From an uncultured Pontibacter sp. (lineage in GTDB: Bacteria; Bacteroidota; Bacteroidia; Cytophagales; Hymenobacteraceae), in NCBI GenBank assembly GCA_947499125.1, contig CANMMP010000001.1, forward strand, positions 992,001-1,056,000: a stretch of DNA of 64,000 nucleotides. The letters are read 5' to 3'. A program made the position numbers and the translations under genes. The notes beneath the pieces are model-generated. The model was not told the DNA's origin and searched no databases. It worked only from the letters and a program-made list of their open reading frames with translations. The first letter of the stretch is position 1. The number at the start of each line of letters is the position of its first letter. Below are positions 1-8,553 of this stretch, in pieces.

Positions 1-342
1 AATATTGGAATGCTGTCTGCCCTTTATAGTTATGGCACTTATGCTTTTATAGGTGGTGCGTTTGGTAAGGGCTTACATAATACCCTGGAAGCTGCTGTGT
101 TTGGATTGCCATTGTTTTTCGGGCCGAAGTATGGCAAGTTCCAGGAAGCGGTGGACCTGGTAAAACTGGGTTGTGCCTTCCCGGTAAATAATGCGGATGA
201 GCTGTTGGCTGCTTTTGAGAAAGTACATACCACACCCGGAGCACGCCAAACTATAACCGACAAAGAAAAAGCTTACGTACAAGAGCAGGCAGGTGCCACC
301 ACACAAATTATGGCCGACATACAGCGCCTGTTAAAAAGATAA
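1..342 (+). CDS. waaA: 3-deoxy-D-manno-octulosonic acid (Kdo) transferase, C-terminal fragment
   Basis: Open from the first base of the window, so only the last 113 residues are present. Family knowledge: WaaA/KdtA is an inner-membrane-associated GT30 glycosyltransferase that moves Kdo from CMP-Kdo to lipid A precursor in LPS synthesis. What is seen: the reading frame runs in from base 1 (N-I-G-M), then a glycine-rich FIGGAFGKGLHN segment and LEAAVFGLPLFFGP followed by KFQEAVDL. These match the nucleotide-sugar-binding C-terminal lobe of Kdo transferases. The methionine at base 10 is internal, not a start. The stop is separated by one base from the rsgA ATG, so the two are probably co-transcribed. 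The call is confident despite truncation because this C-terminal block is distinctive. Confidence 0.88.
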   Translation, partial: NIGMLSALYSYGTYAFIGGAFGKGLHNTLEAAVFGLPLFFGPKYGKFQEAVDLVKLGCAFPVNNADELLAAFEKVHTTPGARQTITDKEKAYVQEQAGATTQIMADIQRLLKR

Positions 343-343
343 G

Positions 344-1267
344 ATGAAAGGAGTTGTAATAAAATCAACGGGTTCGTGGTACTTGGTTCGGGATGCGGAA
401 GGCAAACTGCATCGCGCCCGTTTGCGTGGCAAGTTCAAGATAAAAGGCCTGAAAGTAAGTAACCCGCTGGCTGTAGGCGACCGCGTGGAGTTTGATGTGG
501 AAACTACCGGCGAAGACACGGCCGTGATACATAAAATAGAAGACCGCGAAAACTACATCATCCGCCAGAGCACGCACAAAACGGCTTACTCGCATATTAT
601 TGCTGCCAACTTAGACCAGGCATTACTTATAGTTACCTTAGTCTCGCCACGTACTTCTTTTGGTTTTATAGACCGCTTTTTAGTTACAGCCGAAGCCTAC
701 GACATCCCAACGATACTTGTATTCAACAAAACCGATCTGTACGACGATGAAATGCGCAATTACCAGCGCCAGATCAGCCATATGTACGAGCAAATCGGCT
801 ACAGCAGTATTACGGTTTCGGCGAAGACCAACGAAGGGATAGAAGAAATGAACAGCCTTTTACAAGGCAATACTACGTTGCTCTCCGGCCACTCCGGTGT
901 TGGTAAATCCACGCTCATCAACCTTATAGTTCCGGACCTGGAGCTGAAGACCTCTGAAATTTCTGACTTTTCGGATAAGGGCGTGCACACTACCACCTTT
1001 GCCGAGATGTTTGAGATAGATAACGAAACATTTATTATTGATACGCCTGGTATAAAAGAATTGGGTATCGTGGATATCTCTAAAAACCAGTTGGGGCATT
1101 ACTTCCCGGAGATGCGCGACCGTATGAACCAGTGCCGCTTTAATAACTGCACTCACTTTAACGAGCCCGGCTGTGCTATAGTAGAGGCCGTGCGCAAAAA
1201 CGACATCTCGCTTACCCGCTACGAAAGCTACCTGAGCATGCTGATGGGTGACGACAACCGCAAGTAA
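344..1267 (+). CDS. rsgA: Ribosome small-subunit-dependent GTPase A
   Basis: RsgA (YjeQ) is a circularly permuted GTPase that binds the 30S subunit and helps its late maturation. The protein has 307 residues, the usual length. It starts with an OB-fold segment (residues about 1-65), then NKTD (128-131, the G4 motif), then the P-loop GHSGVGKS (182-189), then DTPG (G3). This is the permuted G4-G1-G3 order diagnostic of the family. The C-terminal zinc-binding region is visible as CRFNNCTH followed by GCAI. The ATG lies one base after the waaA stop, implying translational coupling. Nothing looks damaged. Confidence 0.96.
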   Translation: MKGVVIKSTGSWYLVRDAEGKLHRARLRGKFKIKGLKVSNPLAVGDRVEFDVETTGEDTAVIHKIEDRENYIIRQSTHKTAYSHIIAANLDQALLIVTLVSPRTSFGFIDRFLVTAEAYDIPTILVFNKTDLYDDEMRNYQRQISHMYEQIGYSSITVSAKTNEGIEEMNSLLQGNTTLLSGHSGVGKSTLINLIVPDLELKTSEISDFSDKGVHTTTFAEMFEIDNETFIIDTPGIKELGIVDISKNQLGHYFPEMRDRMNQCRFNNCTHFNEPGCAIVEAVRKNDISLTRYESYLSMLMGDDNRK

Positions 1268-1274
1268 GTATAGC

Positions 1275-1685
1275 CTACTCTGTGATCAGCCATTGCACAG
1301 CGCTCTGTTCGTCATTAAAGTTATGGAATTGCAACGTTGTATCTGAACCGGAAAGTGTGTTCTGAGCGAGTGCCTGTATAAAGTTTTCGCGGTTGAGATT
1401 ATTGGTGCCCAGGCGGGCAACTTTTTTAAGACGTGTACTCACCAGTAGTTTTGCAAAGTTTGTATTCATCTCCACAAATTCTTCGTCGGTAACGCCTTCC
1501 ACATTCTGGTGGGCATCTATCAGCAGCTTTTTTATATCGTAATTCCGGATCTTTTCCAGTAGCACCCCGATCGTATAGTTTAACTCAGCTCCCGTAGAAT
1601 ATTTCAGGTCCAGCCACCTTACTTTCAGAAGGTCAACAGACACATCATAACTCATCTCGGTTAGCCCGTCTTTATGTAAGATCAT
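1275..1685 (-). CDS. STAS/SpoIIAA-like small protein
   Basis: A soluble protein of 136 residues with no signal peptide. The open frame extends upstream to a TTG at 1715, but the first ATG (1685) is preferred; a later ATG at 1655 (MSYDVS) is also possible. The pattern is a short beta strand, then DLLKVRWLD, an amphipathic helix, KKLLIDAHQ, a long helical stretch and a C-terminal F-N-D-E-Q-S-A-V-Q-W-L. This is the layout of the STAS/SpoIIAA-like proteins common in Bacteroidota. A second member with the same terminal F-x-D-x-x-x-A-x-x-W-L signature lies at 36516-36938. No function can be named. It is convergent with rsgA. Confidence 0.7.
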   Translation of the reverse strand: MILHKDGLTEMSYDVSVDLLKVRWLDLKYSTGAELNYTIGVLLEKIRNYDIKKLLIDAHQNVEGVTDEEFVEMNTNFAKLLVSTRLKKVARLGTNNLNRENFIQALAQNTLSGSDTTLQFHNFNDEQSAVQWLITE

Positions 1686-1864
1686 GCGGTAAAAGCTGTC
1701 AGCTGCTTGATACAAGGCTAATATAGTAAAAATATACTATAGTTGTAGGCCTATAATCCTAAAACCTGAAATTCCTAAGTATAAAAGCTTCAGAGTCGTT
1801 TGTTCAAACCATCTGTTCTTCGTGCCGTTAGTTTTCTGTATAACCTACTCTAAAACGAATACTT

Positions 1865-2566
1865 ATGAAGCTCGACAACGCGAATATTCTGATAACCGGC
1901 GGCACCTTAGGAATAGGCCATGCCACAGCCGAAATACTGATAAAGCACGGTGCCAACGTAGCTATTACTGGTCGCGACGATAAACGTACACACAAGGCTG
2001 CGCGTGCATTAGGTGCCTTACCTATAACGGCCGATGTAGCTGACTCCAGGGATGTTAAACATACGTTCAGCACTTTTATGAATGAGTTTGGTAAGTTGGA
2101 TGTGCTGATAAATAATGCTGGTATAGGTATAAACAAGCCGCTGGATGAGCTGACGATTGAAGATTTCGAGAAGATATACAGGGTGAATGTATTCGGAGCA
2201 GCCATGATGGGAGCGGCAGCCGCCAAAGTGTTTAAAAAGCAGAACCATGGCAACATAATAAATATCGGCTCTACGGCGGCAACCAAAGGCTACGAAGGTG
2301 GTTCGGTTTATGCCTCATCAAAAGCGGCGCTACGCAGCATGACCCAGAGTTGGCAGGCAGAACTGCGCCGGCACAATGTACGCGTTATGCTGATAAACCC
2401 CAGCGAAGTAACTACAGCTTTTGGCAACGAAGACCGCGAAGAACGCCACCCGGAACCACACAAACTACGCAGCCAGGAAATAGCATGGGCTATAAAAAGC
2501 GCACTGGAGATGGATAACCGCGGATTTATACCTGAACTGGCAGTCTGGGCTACTAACCCGTTTTAA
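1865..2566 (+). CDS. Short-chain dehydrogenase/reductase (SDR)
   Basis: Classical SDR of 233 residues. The Rossmann motif TGGTLGIG is at residues 11-18, NNAG at 83-86 and the catalytic triad at S136, Y149 and K153 (S-x12-YASSK). The basic residues after the second strand (TGRDDKR) suggest NADP(H) preference. In Bacteroidota such proteins are often annotated as 3-ketoacyl-ACP reductase-like, but the short C-terminus and isolated position give no substrate. It stands alone, convergent with the fasciclin gene 8 bases downstream. The alternative of a dedicated FabG is less likely because no fatty-acid genes are adjacent. Confidence 0.9.
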   Translation: MKLDNANILITGGTLGIGHATAEILIKHGANVAITGRDDKRTHKAARALGALPITADVADSRDVKHTFSTFMNEFGKLDVLINNAGIGINKPLDELTIEDFEKIYRVNVFGAAMMGAAAAKVFKKQNHGNIINIGSTAATKGYEGGSVYASSKAALRSMTQSWQAELRRHNVRVMLINPSEVTTAFGNEDREERHPEPHKLRSQEIAWAIKSALEMDNRGFIPELAVWATNPF

Positions 2567-2574
2567 AAGTCAGC

Positions 2575-3186
2575 TTATATTTTTTTGGCAGGTATCAGCA
2601 CCTTGTCGATGACATGAATAACGCCGTTGCTGCAAAGTATATTTTCTTTTTTAACAGTAGCATCGTTTATCATCACGTTCTTGTTCTGGGCTGATACCTC
2701 CAGCTGTTCGCTGCTGAGGGTTTTAATTTTAGAGCCATCCTGTAACGAAGTTGTATCCAGTTTGCCTGCTACCATGTGGTTATTAATTATTTCTACCAGG
2801 CGGTCTTTATTTTCAGGCTTCATCAGGTCCTTAAATACATAATCGGGCAGGGCTTCGAAAGCCTTGTTTGATGGAATGAACACGGTATAAGGTCCGGTGC
2901 TGTTAAGCGTCTCGGCCAATCCCGATTTCGCAAAGGCATCTGAAAAAACAGCCAGCGACTTGTCCTTGGAGGCGTACTCGGCTATAGTTGGCAAATTTTC
3001 ATTCCGCTCTTTTTCTTCGGGTTGTGGGACGGCAACTGGCAGAGGCTGGCTGGCAGTTACCACATTGGTTGCTACAGCGTTGGTATTCGGGTTATCTGAA
3101 TTGCAGGCCGATAAAAGCAGGCTCAGCAGCAAGCTAAATGTAAAATGTATTAAATATCGCGTAATCATACTCTGTTTGTTTAGCAT
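2575..3186 (-). CDS. Fasciclin-domain lipoprotein
   Basis: A 203-residue exported protein. The N-terminus is basic, then LLLSLLLSAC forms a lipobox with the lipidated cysteine at residue 28; a second methionine at residue 7 is an equally possible start. A Pro/Glu-rich linker follows. From about residue 65 there is one fasciclin (FAS1) domain: a YTVFIPSNKAFEALP box, then NHMVAGKLDTTSLQDG, and a terminal GVIHVIDKVLIP box, all diagnostic of FAS1. These domains mediate adhesion or matrix contact. The protein is probably anchored in the outer membrane or periplasm. Confidence 0.9.
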   Translation of the reverse strand: MLNKQSMITRYLIHFTFSLLLSLLLSACNSDNPNTNAVATNVVTASQPLPVAVPQPEEKERNENLPTIAEYASKDKSLAVFSDAFAKSGLAETLNSTGPYTVFIPSNKAFEALPDYVFKDLMKPENKDRLVEIINNHMVAGKLDTTSLQDGSKIKTLSSEQLEVSAQNKNVMINDATVKKENILCSNGVIHVIDKVLIPAKKI

Positions 3187-3299
3187 AGGGTGCCTGCTTT
3201 GGGGCGGGATGCGTTTAACAGGCCTGTATGCTCTTCTTAAACTATAATTTGCTTACTTTTGTTTTTTAATGATGTTGTGCAACAAAAATTGATTTATAT

Positions 3300-3758
3300 A
3301 TGAGAACTGCAGAAATCCATACCGATAAAGGTGTAATGAAAGTAGAGTTTTATGAGAATGATGCTCCTAAAACGGTAGAAAACTTTGTAAAACTGGCGAA
3401 AGACGGCTTCTATGATGGCCTTACGTTCCACCGCGTTATTCCGGATTTTGTGATACAGGGTGGTTGCCCTAACTCGCGCGAAGGCGCTAAAGGTGTACCT
3501 GGCACAGGCGGACCAGGCTATAAAATTGATTGCGAACTTACCGGCGAAAACCAGTACCACGACCGTGGTGTGCTAAGCATGGCGCATGCAGGCCGCAACA
3601 CAGGTGGCTCACAGTTCTTTATAGTACACGACCGTAAGAACACGGCGCACTTAGACCGTAACCATACCTGCTTCGGCAAAGTGGTAGAAGGTGTTGATGT
3701 GATCGACCAGATAAAAGCGAACGACCGTATCCAGAAGATCGTGGTTAACGAAGAATAG
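3300..3758 (+). CDS. Cyclophilin-type peptidyl-prolyl cis-trans isomerase
   Basis: A cytoplasmic cyclophilin of 152 residues with no signal peptide. The active-site blocks are visible: FHRVIPDFVIQGGCP (catalytic Arg in FHRV), GVLSMAHAGRNTGGSQFFI and HTCFGKVVEG. It should catalyse proline isomerisation during folding. A candidate -7 box (TACTTTTG, 3254-3261) lies upstream, although the -33 region is unclear. A strong hairpin terminator follows, so this looks monocistronic. Confidence 0.95.
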   Translation: MRTAEIHTDKGVMKVEFYENDAPKTVENFVKLAKDGFYDGLTFHRVIPDFVIQGGCPNSREGAKGVPGTGGPGYKIDCELTGENQYHDRGVLSMAHAGRNTGGSQFFIVHDRKNTAHLDRNHTCFGKVVEGVDVIDQIKANDRIQKIVVNEE

Positions 3759-3787
3759 TACGGGTTTATACCTAAGCTAAAAACTAT

Positions 3788-3824
3788 AAAGCCGGCACCT
3801 GTTATATCAGGTGTCGGCTTTTTT
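3788..3824 (+). terminator. Rho-independent terminator after the cyclophilin gene
   Basis: Stem GCCGGCACCTG pairs with CAGGTGTCGGC (one G:T pair) around a TTATAT loop, flanked by AAA on the left and TTTTT on the right. It lies 30 bases after the stop. Confidence 0.9.
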
Positions 3825-3987
3825 GGTTAGATTGCAACATCTAAACCAGATGCGCTGCCATATAATTAAAGGCTTGCCTGACTACCAGGCTATACTTTTA
3901 AAGTACAGGTTGCGTGCTCTGCCGGGCAATTAACAATACAAATATTAAGTCGGTTTTCACTTCTTTCATCCGCCGGCAATTCTATTT

Positions 3988-5292
3988 ATGAAAAAACTCG
4001 CGCTACACTGGCAAATTCTGATTGGTATGGCTATAGGCATTGCCTGGGGCTTGCTATCCAGCCATTATGGGTTCAATTCGTTTACAATCGACTGGATCAG
4101 TCCGTTTGGTACCATCTTTATTAACCTGCTTAAATTAATTGCCGTGCCGTTGGTATTGGTGTCGCTTATAACCGGCGTTGCCAGCCTCAGCGATATCAGC
4201 CGCCTGTCGCGTATTGGTTCTAAAACCATAGGTATTTACCTGGGCACAACCGTGCTAGCCGTAACCATGGGGCTTTTGCTTGTAAATATGTTTGAGCCCG
4301 GTAAAGCCTTCTCAGCAGAAAAGCGGGAAGAGTTTAAAGAACAGTATGCCACTACTACTACCCAGAAATCATCGGATGCAGAAAGTGTTAAAAAGCAGGG
4401 TCCGCTGCAACCACTTGTAGATATCGTACCGAGTAATATTTTCCATTCGATGACCGACAATGGCAGTATGCTGCAAGTTATCTTTTTTGCCCTGTTGTTT
4501 GGCATTGCCCTCATCCTGATTCCTCCTGATAAAGCACAGCCTGTAAACGACTTTTTTGAAGGCGTAAATATGGCTATACTTAAGATAGTGGACATTATTA
4601 TGATGACTGCACCTTACGGCGTTTTTGCGCTACTGGCAGGCCTGGTTGTGGAGTTTGCCGGCAACGACCCGGGCGCAGCCGTAGAGTTGCTGCTGGTGTT
4701 GGGTTATTACGTTATAGTGGTTGCTATAGGTCTTGGTCTGATGATATTTGTTGTATACCCGTTACTGGTAATGACAGTAGGAAAAACCAACTATAAACAC
4801 TTTCTGAAAGGCATTTTTCCGGCACAGATGCTGGCTTTTTCTACCTCCTCAAGCGCTGCCACACTGCCTGTAACTATGGAGTGCTCTGAAAAGAATCTGG
4901 GCATCAACAAAGAGATAACCAGCTTTGTATTACCGCTCGGCGCAACTATAAACATGGACGGAACCAGCCTTTACCAGGCCGTGGCCGCTGTATTTATTGC
5001 TCAGGCTTATGGTATCGATCTGGATATTATGGCACAACTAGGCATCGTGATGACAGCAACCCTTGCCTCTATAGGTGCAGCCGCTGTGCCGGGAGCTGGC
5101 ACGGTAATGCTCGTAATTGTACTTCAGCAGGCCGGAATTCCGGTAGAAGGTATAGCTCTTATACTTGCCCCGGACCGTATCCTGGATATGCTTCGAACCA
5201 CCGTAAACGTAACCGGCGATGCGACTGTGGCTATGATGGTAGCGCGCACCGAAGGACAGTTACACCCGCCTACAGAGATAACAATAAAGTAG
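3988..5292 (+). CDS. Dicarboxylate/amino acid:cation symporter (SDF family)
   Basis: An inner-membrane transporter of 434 residues in the GltP/DctA (DAACS) family, which imports glutamate, aspartate or C4-dicarboxylates with H+ or Na+. The serine-rich re-entrant hairpin is seen as AFSTSSSAATLPVT. The substrate/cation motif follows in TM7 as ATINMDGTSLYQAV (NMDGT), and a second hairpin as AAVPGAGTVML. A charged loop at about residues 105-135 is poorly conserved and family-typical. The 3' end overlaps the convergent ZIP-like gene by 23 bases. The exact substrate cannot be read from sequence. Confidence 0.94.
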   Translation: MKKLALHWQILIGMAIGIAWGLLSSHYGFNSFTIDWISPFGTIFINLLKLIAVPLVLVSLITGVASLSDISRLSRIGSKTIGIYLGTTVLAVTMGLLLVNMFEPGKAFSAEKREEFKEQYATTTTQKSSDAESVKKQGPLQPLVDIVPSNIFHSMTDNGSMLQVIFFALLFGIALILIPPDKAQPVNDFFEGVNMAILKIVDIIMMTAPYGVFALLAGLVVEFAGNDPGAAVELLLVLGYYVIVVAIGLGLMIFVVYPLLVMTVGKTNYKHFLKGIFPAQMLAFSTSSSAATLPVTMECSEKNLGINKEITSFVLPLGATINMDGTSLYQAVAAVFIAQAYGIDLDIMAQLGIVMTATLASIGAAAVPGAGTVMLVIVLQQAGIPVEGIALILAPDRILDMLRTTVNVTGDATVAMMVARTEGQLHPPTEITIK

Positions 5293-6007
5293 CATACAAC
5301 CCTGCCCCGAGCGCGAAAGCCCAGTAACGGCTTTCGCGCTCTTCGGGCAACTCCTCTTTCATTACGTTCAATATCACGCCGCCTCCTATAAAAGCCACCA
5401 GCAATACCAGCACTGTATGTGGCAGTTCCACAGCAAACCCTAATCCCCAACCTATAATTAAAGCCAGCACCAACACCCAGCGGCCATACTTTTTATAGGT
5501 TCTCTGGTGATGCTCCTGTAAACCAAAATCGTTTACCAGGAAGTGCAGCCCCATGGCTACAGCATAGAGTGCCAGATCTTTTACAGAGCCTTCTTCGCGC
5601 TGAAACAGGATGTACCCGATAATGGCATTGTAAAGAGAAAACGAACTCATGTGCAGCCAGAATAAGCCGATCGATCCTTCCGTTTCCTGGCCTTTTGCCT
5701 GTTCTGATTTCGGGCCTTTAGCTGATACCACTGAACGTTCCAGCCCATAAAACACGGCTAATCCAATAAGCGCCATCAGGTATACATGATGCCCCAGGAA
5801 ACTTTCGGCCCAGTTCAACTCCTCAACATGTTCCTGACCTTCGCCCAGTTCCGGGAACAGGTGCAGAAATACATACGCCACTGACACACCACCAGCCCCC
5901 GACAGCCAGATGCTACGCGGCACACCCGCCAGAAACCGCAACCTCGTTCCAAAGAAATGAATGAGCGCCAGCACCAGCACCGGCCATATAGATACATACT
6001 GCTCCAT
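5270..6007 (-). CDS. Polytopic membrane protein, ZIP-transporter-like
   Basis: A 245-residue integral membrane protein with about seven to eight predicted helices. Helix 2 ends in FLHLFPEL and a later segment reads LHFLVNDFGLQEHHQ. Near the C-terminus, FIGGGVILNVMKEELPEE is followed by a last helix. The H-x-x-P-E and G-G-x-x-x-N-x-x-x-E-E-L-P patterns resemble ZIP metal transporters, and a His/Glu-bearing loop fits metal contact. It is shorter and more divergent than typical ZIPs, so metal transport is inference. The 3' end overlaps that of the symporter gene by 23 bases. Confidence 0.6.
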   Translation of the reverse strand: MEQYVSIWPVLVLALIHFFGTRLRFLAGVPRSIWLSGAGGVSVAYVFLHLFPELGEGQEHVEELNWAESFLGHHVYLMALIGLAVFYGLERSVVSAKGPKSEQAKGQETEGSIGLFWLHMSSFSLYNAIIGYILFQREEGSVKDLALYAVAMGLHFLVNDFGLQEHHQRTYKKYGRWVLVLALIIGWGLGFAVELPHTVLVLLVAFIGGGVILNVMKEELPEERESRYWAFALGAGLYATLLLSL

Positions 6008-6108
6008 GGGTATAAGCTACTATAGTTGAAGGAGCAGGGTTATAGTTAGTTGTACGGTAAAGTATATAAAATTTACTATATTGGACTATGAAAATGCCCA
6101 TTTGAATC

Positions 6109-6939
6109 ATGAATAAACCAACAATACAACAAACAGGCCTATCAGGCACCTGGGGCTTCTTTATACTTAGCTTCATTTTCTCTTGGCTGGTGTGGGGTGC
6201 CATGCTGGCTTTTCCTCTTCCCGGCAACCTGATGCTGCCGTTGCTTATACTTGGTGCTTTCGGGCCAACCTTTGCGGCTATTTACCTGGTGCAGCGTTAC
6301 GGCAACTCCGCCGCAAAGCACGATTTCTGGAGCCGGGTGTTTAGCGTGAAACGTGTACCTATCCTATGGTGGCTGGTTATCCTGCTCATTATGCCGGCTA
6401 TATATTTTCTGGGATATTATATTTATAGTTTCTTTGGTGGCGTACAACCACCGGTTGCCAGCCTATTCAGTGGCCTTGATTCGGCATCTGCTATACTTCT
6501 GTTTGCGTTTGTGATGCTTATGGCCGGACCTGTTTCGGAGGAGCTTGGCTGGCGCGGTTACGTGCTGGACCCGCTGCAGCAAAAGTATGGCGCTATAGCT
6601 GGCAGCTTTATACTTGGCGTTTTCTGGATACTATGGCACTTACCACTATTCTTTATTGAGGGCACCTCCCAGCATGCCAAGGGCTTCGGCTACCAGTTCT
6701 GGTCCTGGTCTTTCCAATTGATTGCGCTTTCCTTCATCTTCACCTGGGTTTACAACAATACCAACCGAAGTATACTTGGGGCTATCATCCTGCACCTGCT
6801 CGCTAACATGGCTTATCCTACCAACCTGGAGCCAACCGGCGAACTTATCTTTACTTTGATTCGCCTGGCTATAGTTGTAAGCATTGTTTTAGCCTGGAAG
6901 CGGAGGGTTAATGTTAAAGAGGAGTTGACTTTAGCTTAA
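6109..6939 (+). CDS. CPBP-family intramembrane metalloprotease
   Basis: A 276-residue polytopic protein of the CPBP (CAAX protease and bacteriocin-processing) family. Motif 1 is SEELGWRG, with E144, E145 and R149. Motif 2 is FWILWHLPLF, with H177. A later His appears in ILHLLANMAYP. All the expected catalytic or metal-binding residues are therefore present. Family members process prenylated proteins or peptides, or confer bacteriocin self-immunity; nothing here picks one role. The next gene starts 7 bases after its stop, so the two are probably co-transcribed. Confidence 0.88.
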   Translation: MNKPTIQQTGLSGTWGFFILSFIFSWLVWGAMLAFPLPGNLMLPLLILGAFGPTFAAIYLVQRYGNSAAKHDFWSRVFSVKRVPILWWLVILLIMPAIYFLGYYIYSFFGGVQPPVASLFSGLDSASAILLFAFVMLMAGPVSEELGWRGYVLDPLQQKYGAIAGSFILGVFWILWHLPLFFIEGTSQHAKGFGYQFWSWSFQLIALSFIFTWVYNNTNRSILGAIILHLLANMAYPTNLEPTGELIFTLIRLAIVVSIVLAWKRRVNVKEELTLA

Positions 6940-6946
6940 TCAATTT

Positions 6947-7597
6947 ATGAAAAAGAAGATTCTGCTTACTCTAAGTTTCCTGCTGGTTCTAACTACCGGT
7001 TATTACCTGGCAACAATTTTGGTAGCAAGAGCAAACACTACTGAAATTGTAGCAGCAGCTTTAGCATCTGATAGTATGAAACTGGAGCTAACTGACCTGA
7101 GTGAGCAACAACTAAATGCATTAATAAAAGTGCAGGACCCTGGTTTTTATACCCATAACGGAGTAGACTTTACAACCCCAGGAACCGGCGTTACAACTAT
7201 AAGCCAAGGTTTAGTTAAGATGTATTATTTTGAAAATTTTAAGCCTGGCCCACAAAAAATAGAACAGACACTGATAGCACGATTTGCATTTGACCCACTC
7301 ACTCCCAAAGAAACTATTTTAAAGCTCTTTATTAACGAAGCATACCTTGGCCAGACGAATGGGAAACCTTTAAAAGGGTTTGAAGACGCTTCTCGGTTTT
7401 ATTTCAATAAAGGTTTCAGGGAGGTCAGTTGGGATGAATATCTTTCTTTGATCGCCATGATTCGCGCTCCATTCAACTTCCATTACATCAACAAAAGAGA
7501 AGCAAACCTGGAGAGAGTAGAAAGAATTAAAAAGATGTTAAACGGGGAGTATATTCCTGTTGATAACAGTGATCTGTTTTACGACCGGAAATTTTAG
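6947..7597 (+). CDS. GT51 transglycosylase-like protein, catalytic Glu replaced
   Basis: A 216-residue protein with an N-terminal signal anchor (residues about 4-25) followed by a single GT51-like fold, as in monofunctional peptidoglycan glycosyltransferases. Recognisable blocks are VQDPGFYTHNGVDF, TTISQGLVK, QKIEQTLIARFAFD and LFINEAYLG. In active GT51 enzymes the first block reads E-D-x-x-F, with the Glu acting as catalytic base; here a CAG codon gives Gln. In the third block the usual R-K-x-x-E aligns with Q-K-I-E-Q. The protein may thus be inactive or atypical. It follows the CPBP gene by 7 bases. Confidence 0.75.
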   Translation: MKKKILLTLSFLLVLTTGYYLATILVARANTTEIVAAALASDSMKLELTDLSEQQLNALIKVQDPGFYTHNGVDFTTPGTGVTTISQGLVKMYYFENFKPGPQKIEQTLIARFAFDPLTPKETILKLFINEAYLGQTNGKPLKGFEDASRFYFNKGFREVSWDEYLSLIAMIRAPFNFHYINKREANLERVERIKKMLNGEYIPVDNSDLFYDRKF

Positions 7598-7721
7598 ACT
7601 TTAGACATTAAAATATAACCTAAAGGCGGAGAGGGAGTGTGAAAGAGGTAATGTTGATGATGTAAATCGGAATAATATTTTTTCTTTTATATTTAACAAA
7701 CCAATCAAAATTCTACCGTTC

Positions 7722-8471
7722 ATGAAAACAAAAGCAGTTCTATTCCTTCTTGTTGCCACTCTGTGTTTACCATTCTATGCATTCAGTCAGTATAACAAGG
7801 ATACCCAGATCACTAAAATAAGAGTAAGCTATCGGCCTGCCAAGAAACCTGTTTACGAAATCAAACCTGGCGGAACACCACCCGGAACTATAAAGGTAAA
7901 GGATTATTATGTTGACCAGTTTGAGATGACTAATATAGACTGGCTGGAATTCCTGCATTACAAAAAGCAGGAGGTTGATTCTGTAGCTTATCAAAAGCTT
8001 TTACCGGACAGCACGAATACCTGGTATACCTTAAAGGAACATCGGTTTGACCCTCTGGTGCTGGTTACTTACGAACAAGCTTTAGAATATTGCAAATGGC
8101 GCTCCGCAGTTGTCAGCAAGAATTTTAACCGCAAGATAACCTATAGATTGCCTACGCAGGCAGAATGGGAAGAGATAGCGAGGGAAGAGCTTGCCGCCAA
8201 CCTGAAGGAAAATCAAAAAGAGTTAGCCAAAACATTAAAGCAAAAAAATAAGCATCCTGAAAGTTTCCTATACTTGAGTGTGCATAAAGCAAAAAAGGAC
8301 AGAGTATATCACCTGTTTGATAATATAACGGAAATGACGGCAGAAAAAGGGGTGGCAATAGGTGCAAATAATACCCAATTATCCGACAATCCTGCAGAAA
8401 ATGACAAACTATATACTTACGACTCTCCTCGCACTTACTTAGGTTTCAGGTGTGTTGCTGAAATGGAATAG
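7722..8471 (+). CDS. Exported FGE/SUMF1-like protein
   Basis: A 249-residue protein with a cleavable signal peptide (FLLVATLCLPFYAFSQ). The mature part shows blocks of the formylglycine-generating-enzyme-like (SUMF1/PvdO/GldJ) fold: DYYVDQFEMTNIDWLEFL, the central YRLPTQAEWEEIAR and a terminal YLGFRCVAE. The canonical W-x-W-x-x-D and the active-site cysteine region are missing and the middle is lysine-rich, so this is a short, degenerate member rather than a true sulfatase activator. Gliding-motility GldJ has the same fold but is a longer lipoprotein. Function is unknown. Confidence 0.75.
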   Translation: MKTKAVLFLLVATLCLPFYAFSQYNKDTQITKIRVSYRPAKKPVYEIKPGGTPPGTIKVKDYYVDQFEMTNIDWLEFLHYKKQEVDSVAYQKLLPDSTNTWYTLKEHRFDPLVLVTYEQALEYCKWRSAVVSKNFNRKITYRLPTQAEWEEIAREELAANLKENQKELAKTLKQKNKHPESFLYLSVHKAKKDRVYHLFDNITEMTAEKGVAIGANNTQLSDNPAENDKLYTYDSPRTYLGFRCVAEME

Positions 8472-8496
8472 AGTATAGCAGAAGTAAGGAAGTATA

Positions 8497-8538
8497 AACT
8501 ATAAAGGCAGAAGCGTATATGCTCCTGCCTTTATAGTT
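8497..8538. terminator. Bidirectional terminator between convergent genes
   Basis: A perfect 14-bp stem (AACTATAAAGGCAG at 8497-8510 with CTGCCTTTATAGTT at 8525-8538), with an inner AGC/GCT pairing, sits between the FGE-like gene and the AAA ATPase gene. The outer stem is made of the over-represented AACTATA/TATAGTT word. Confidence 0.85.
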
Positions 8539-8553
8539 TTATCACTTTATACT

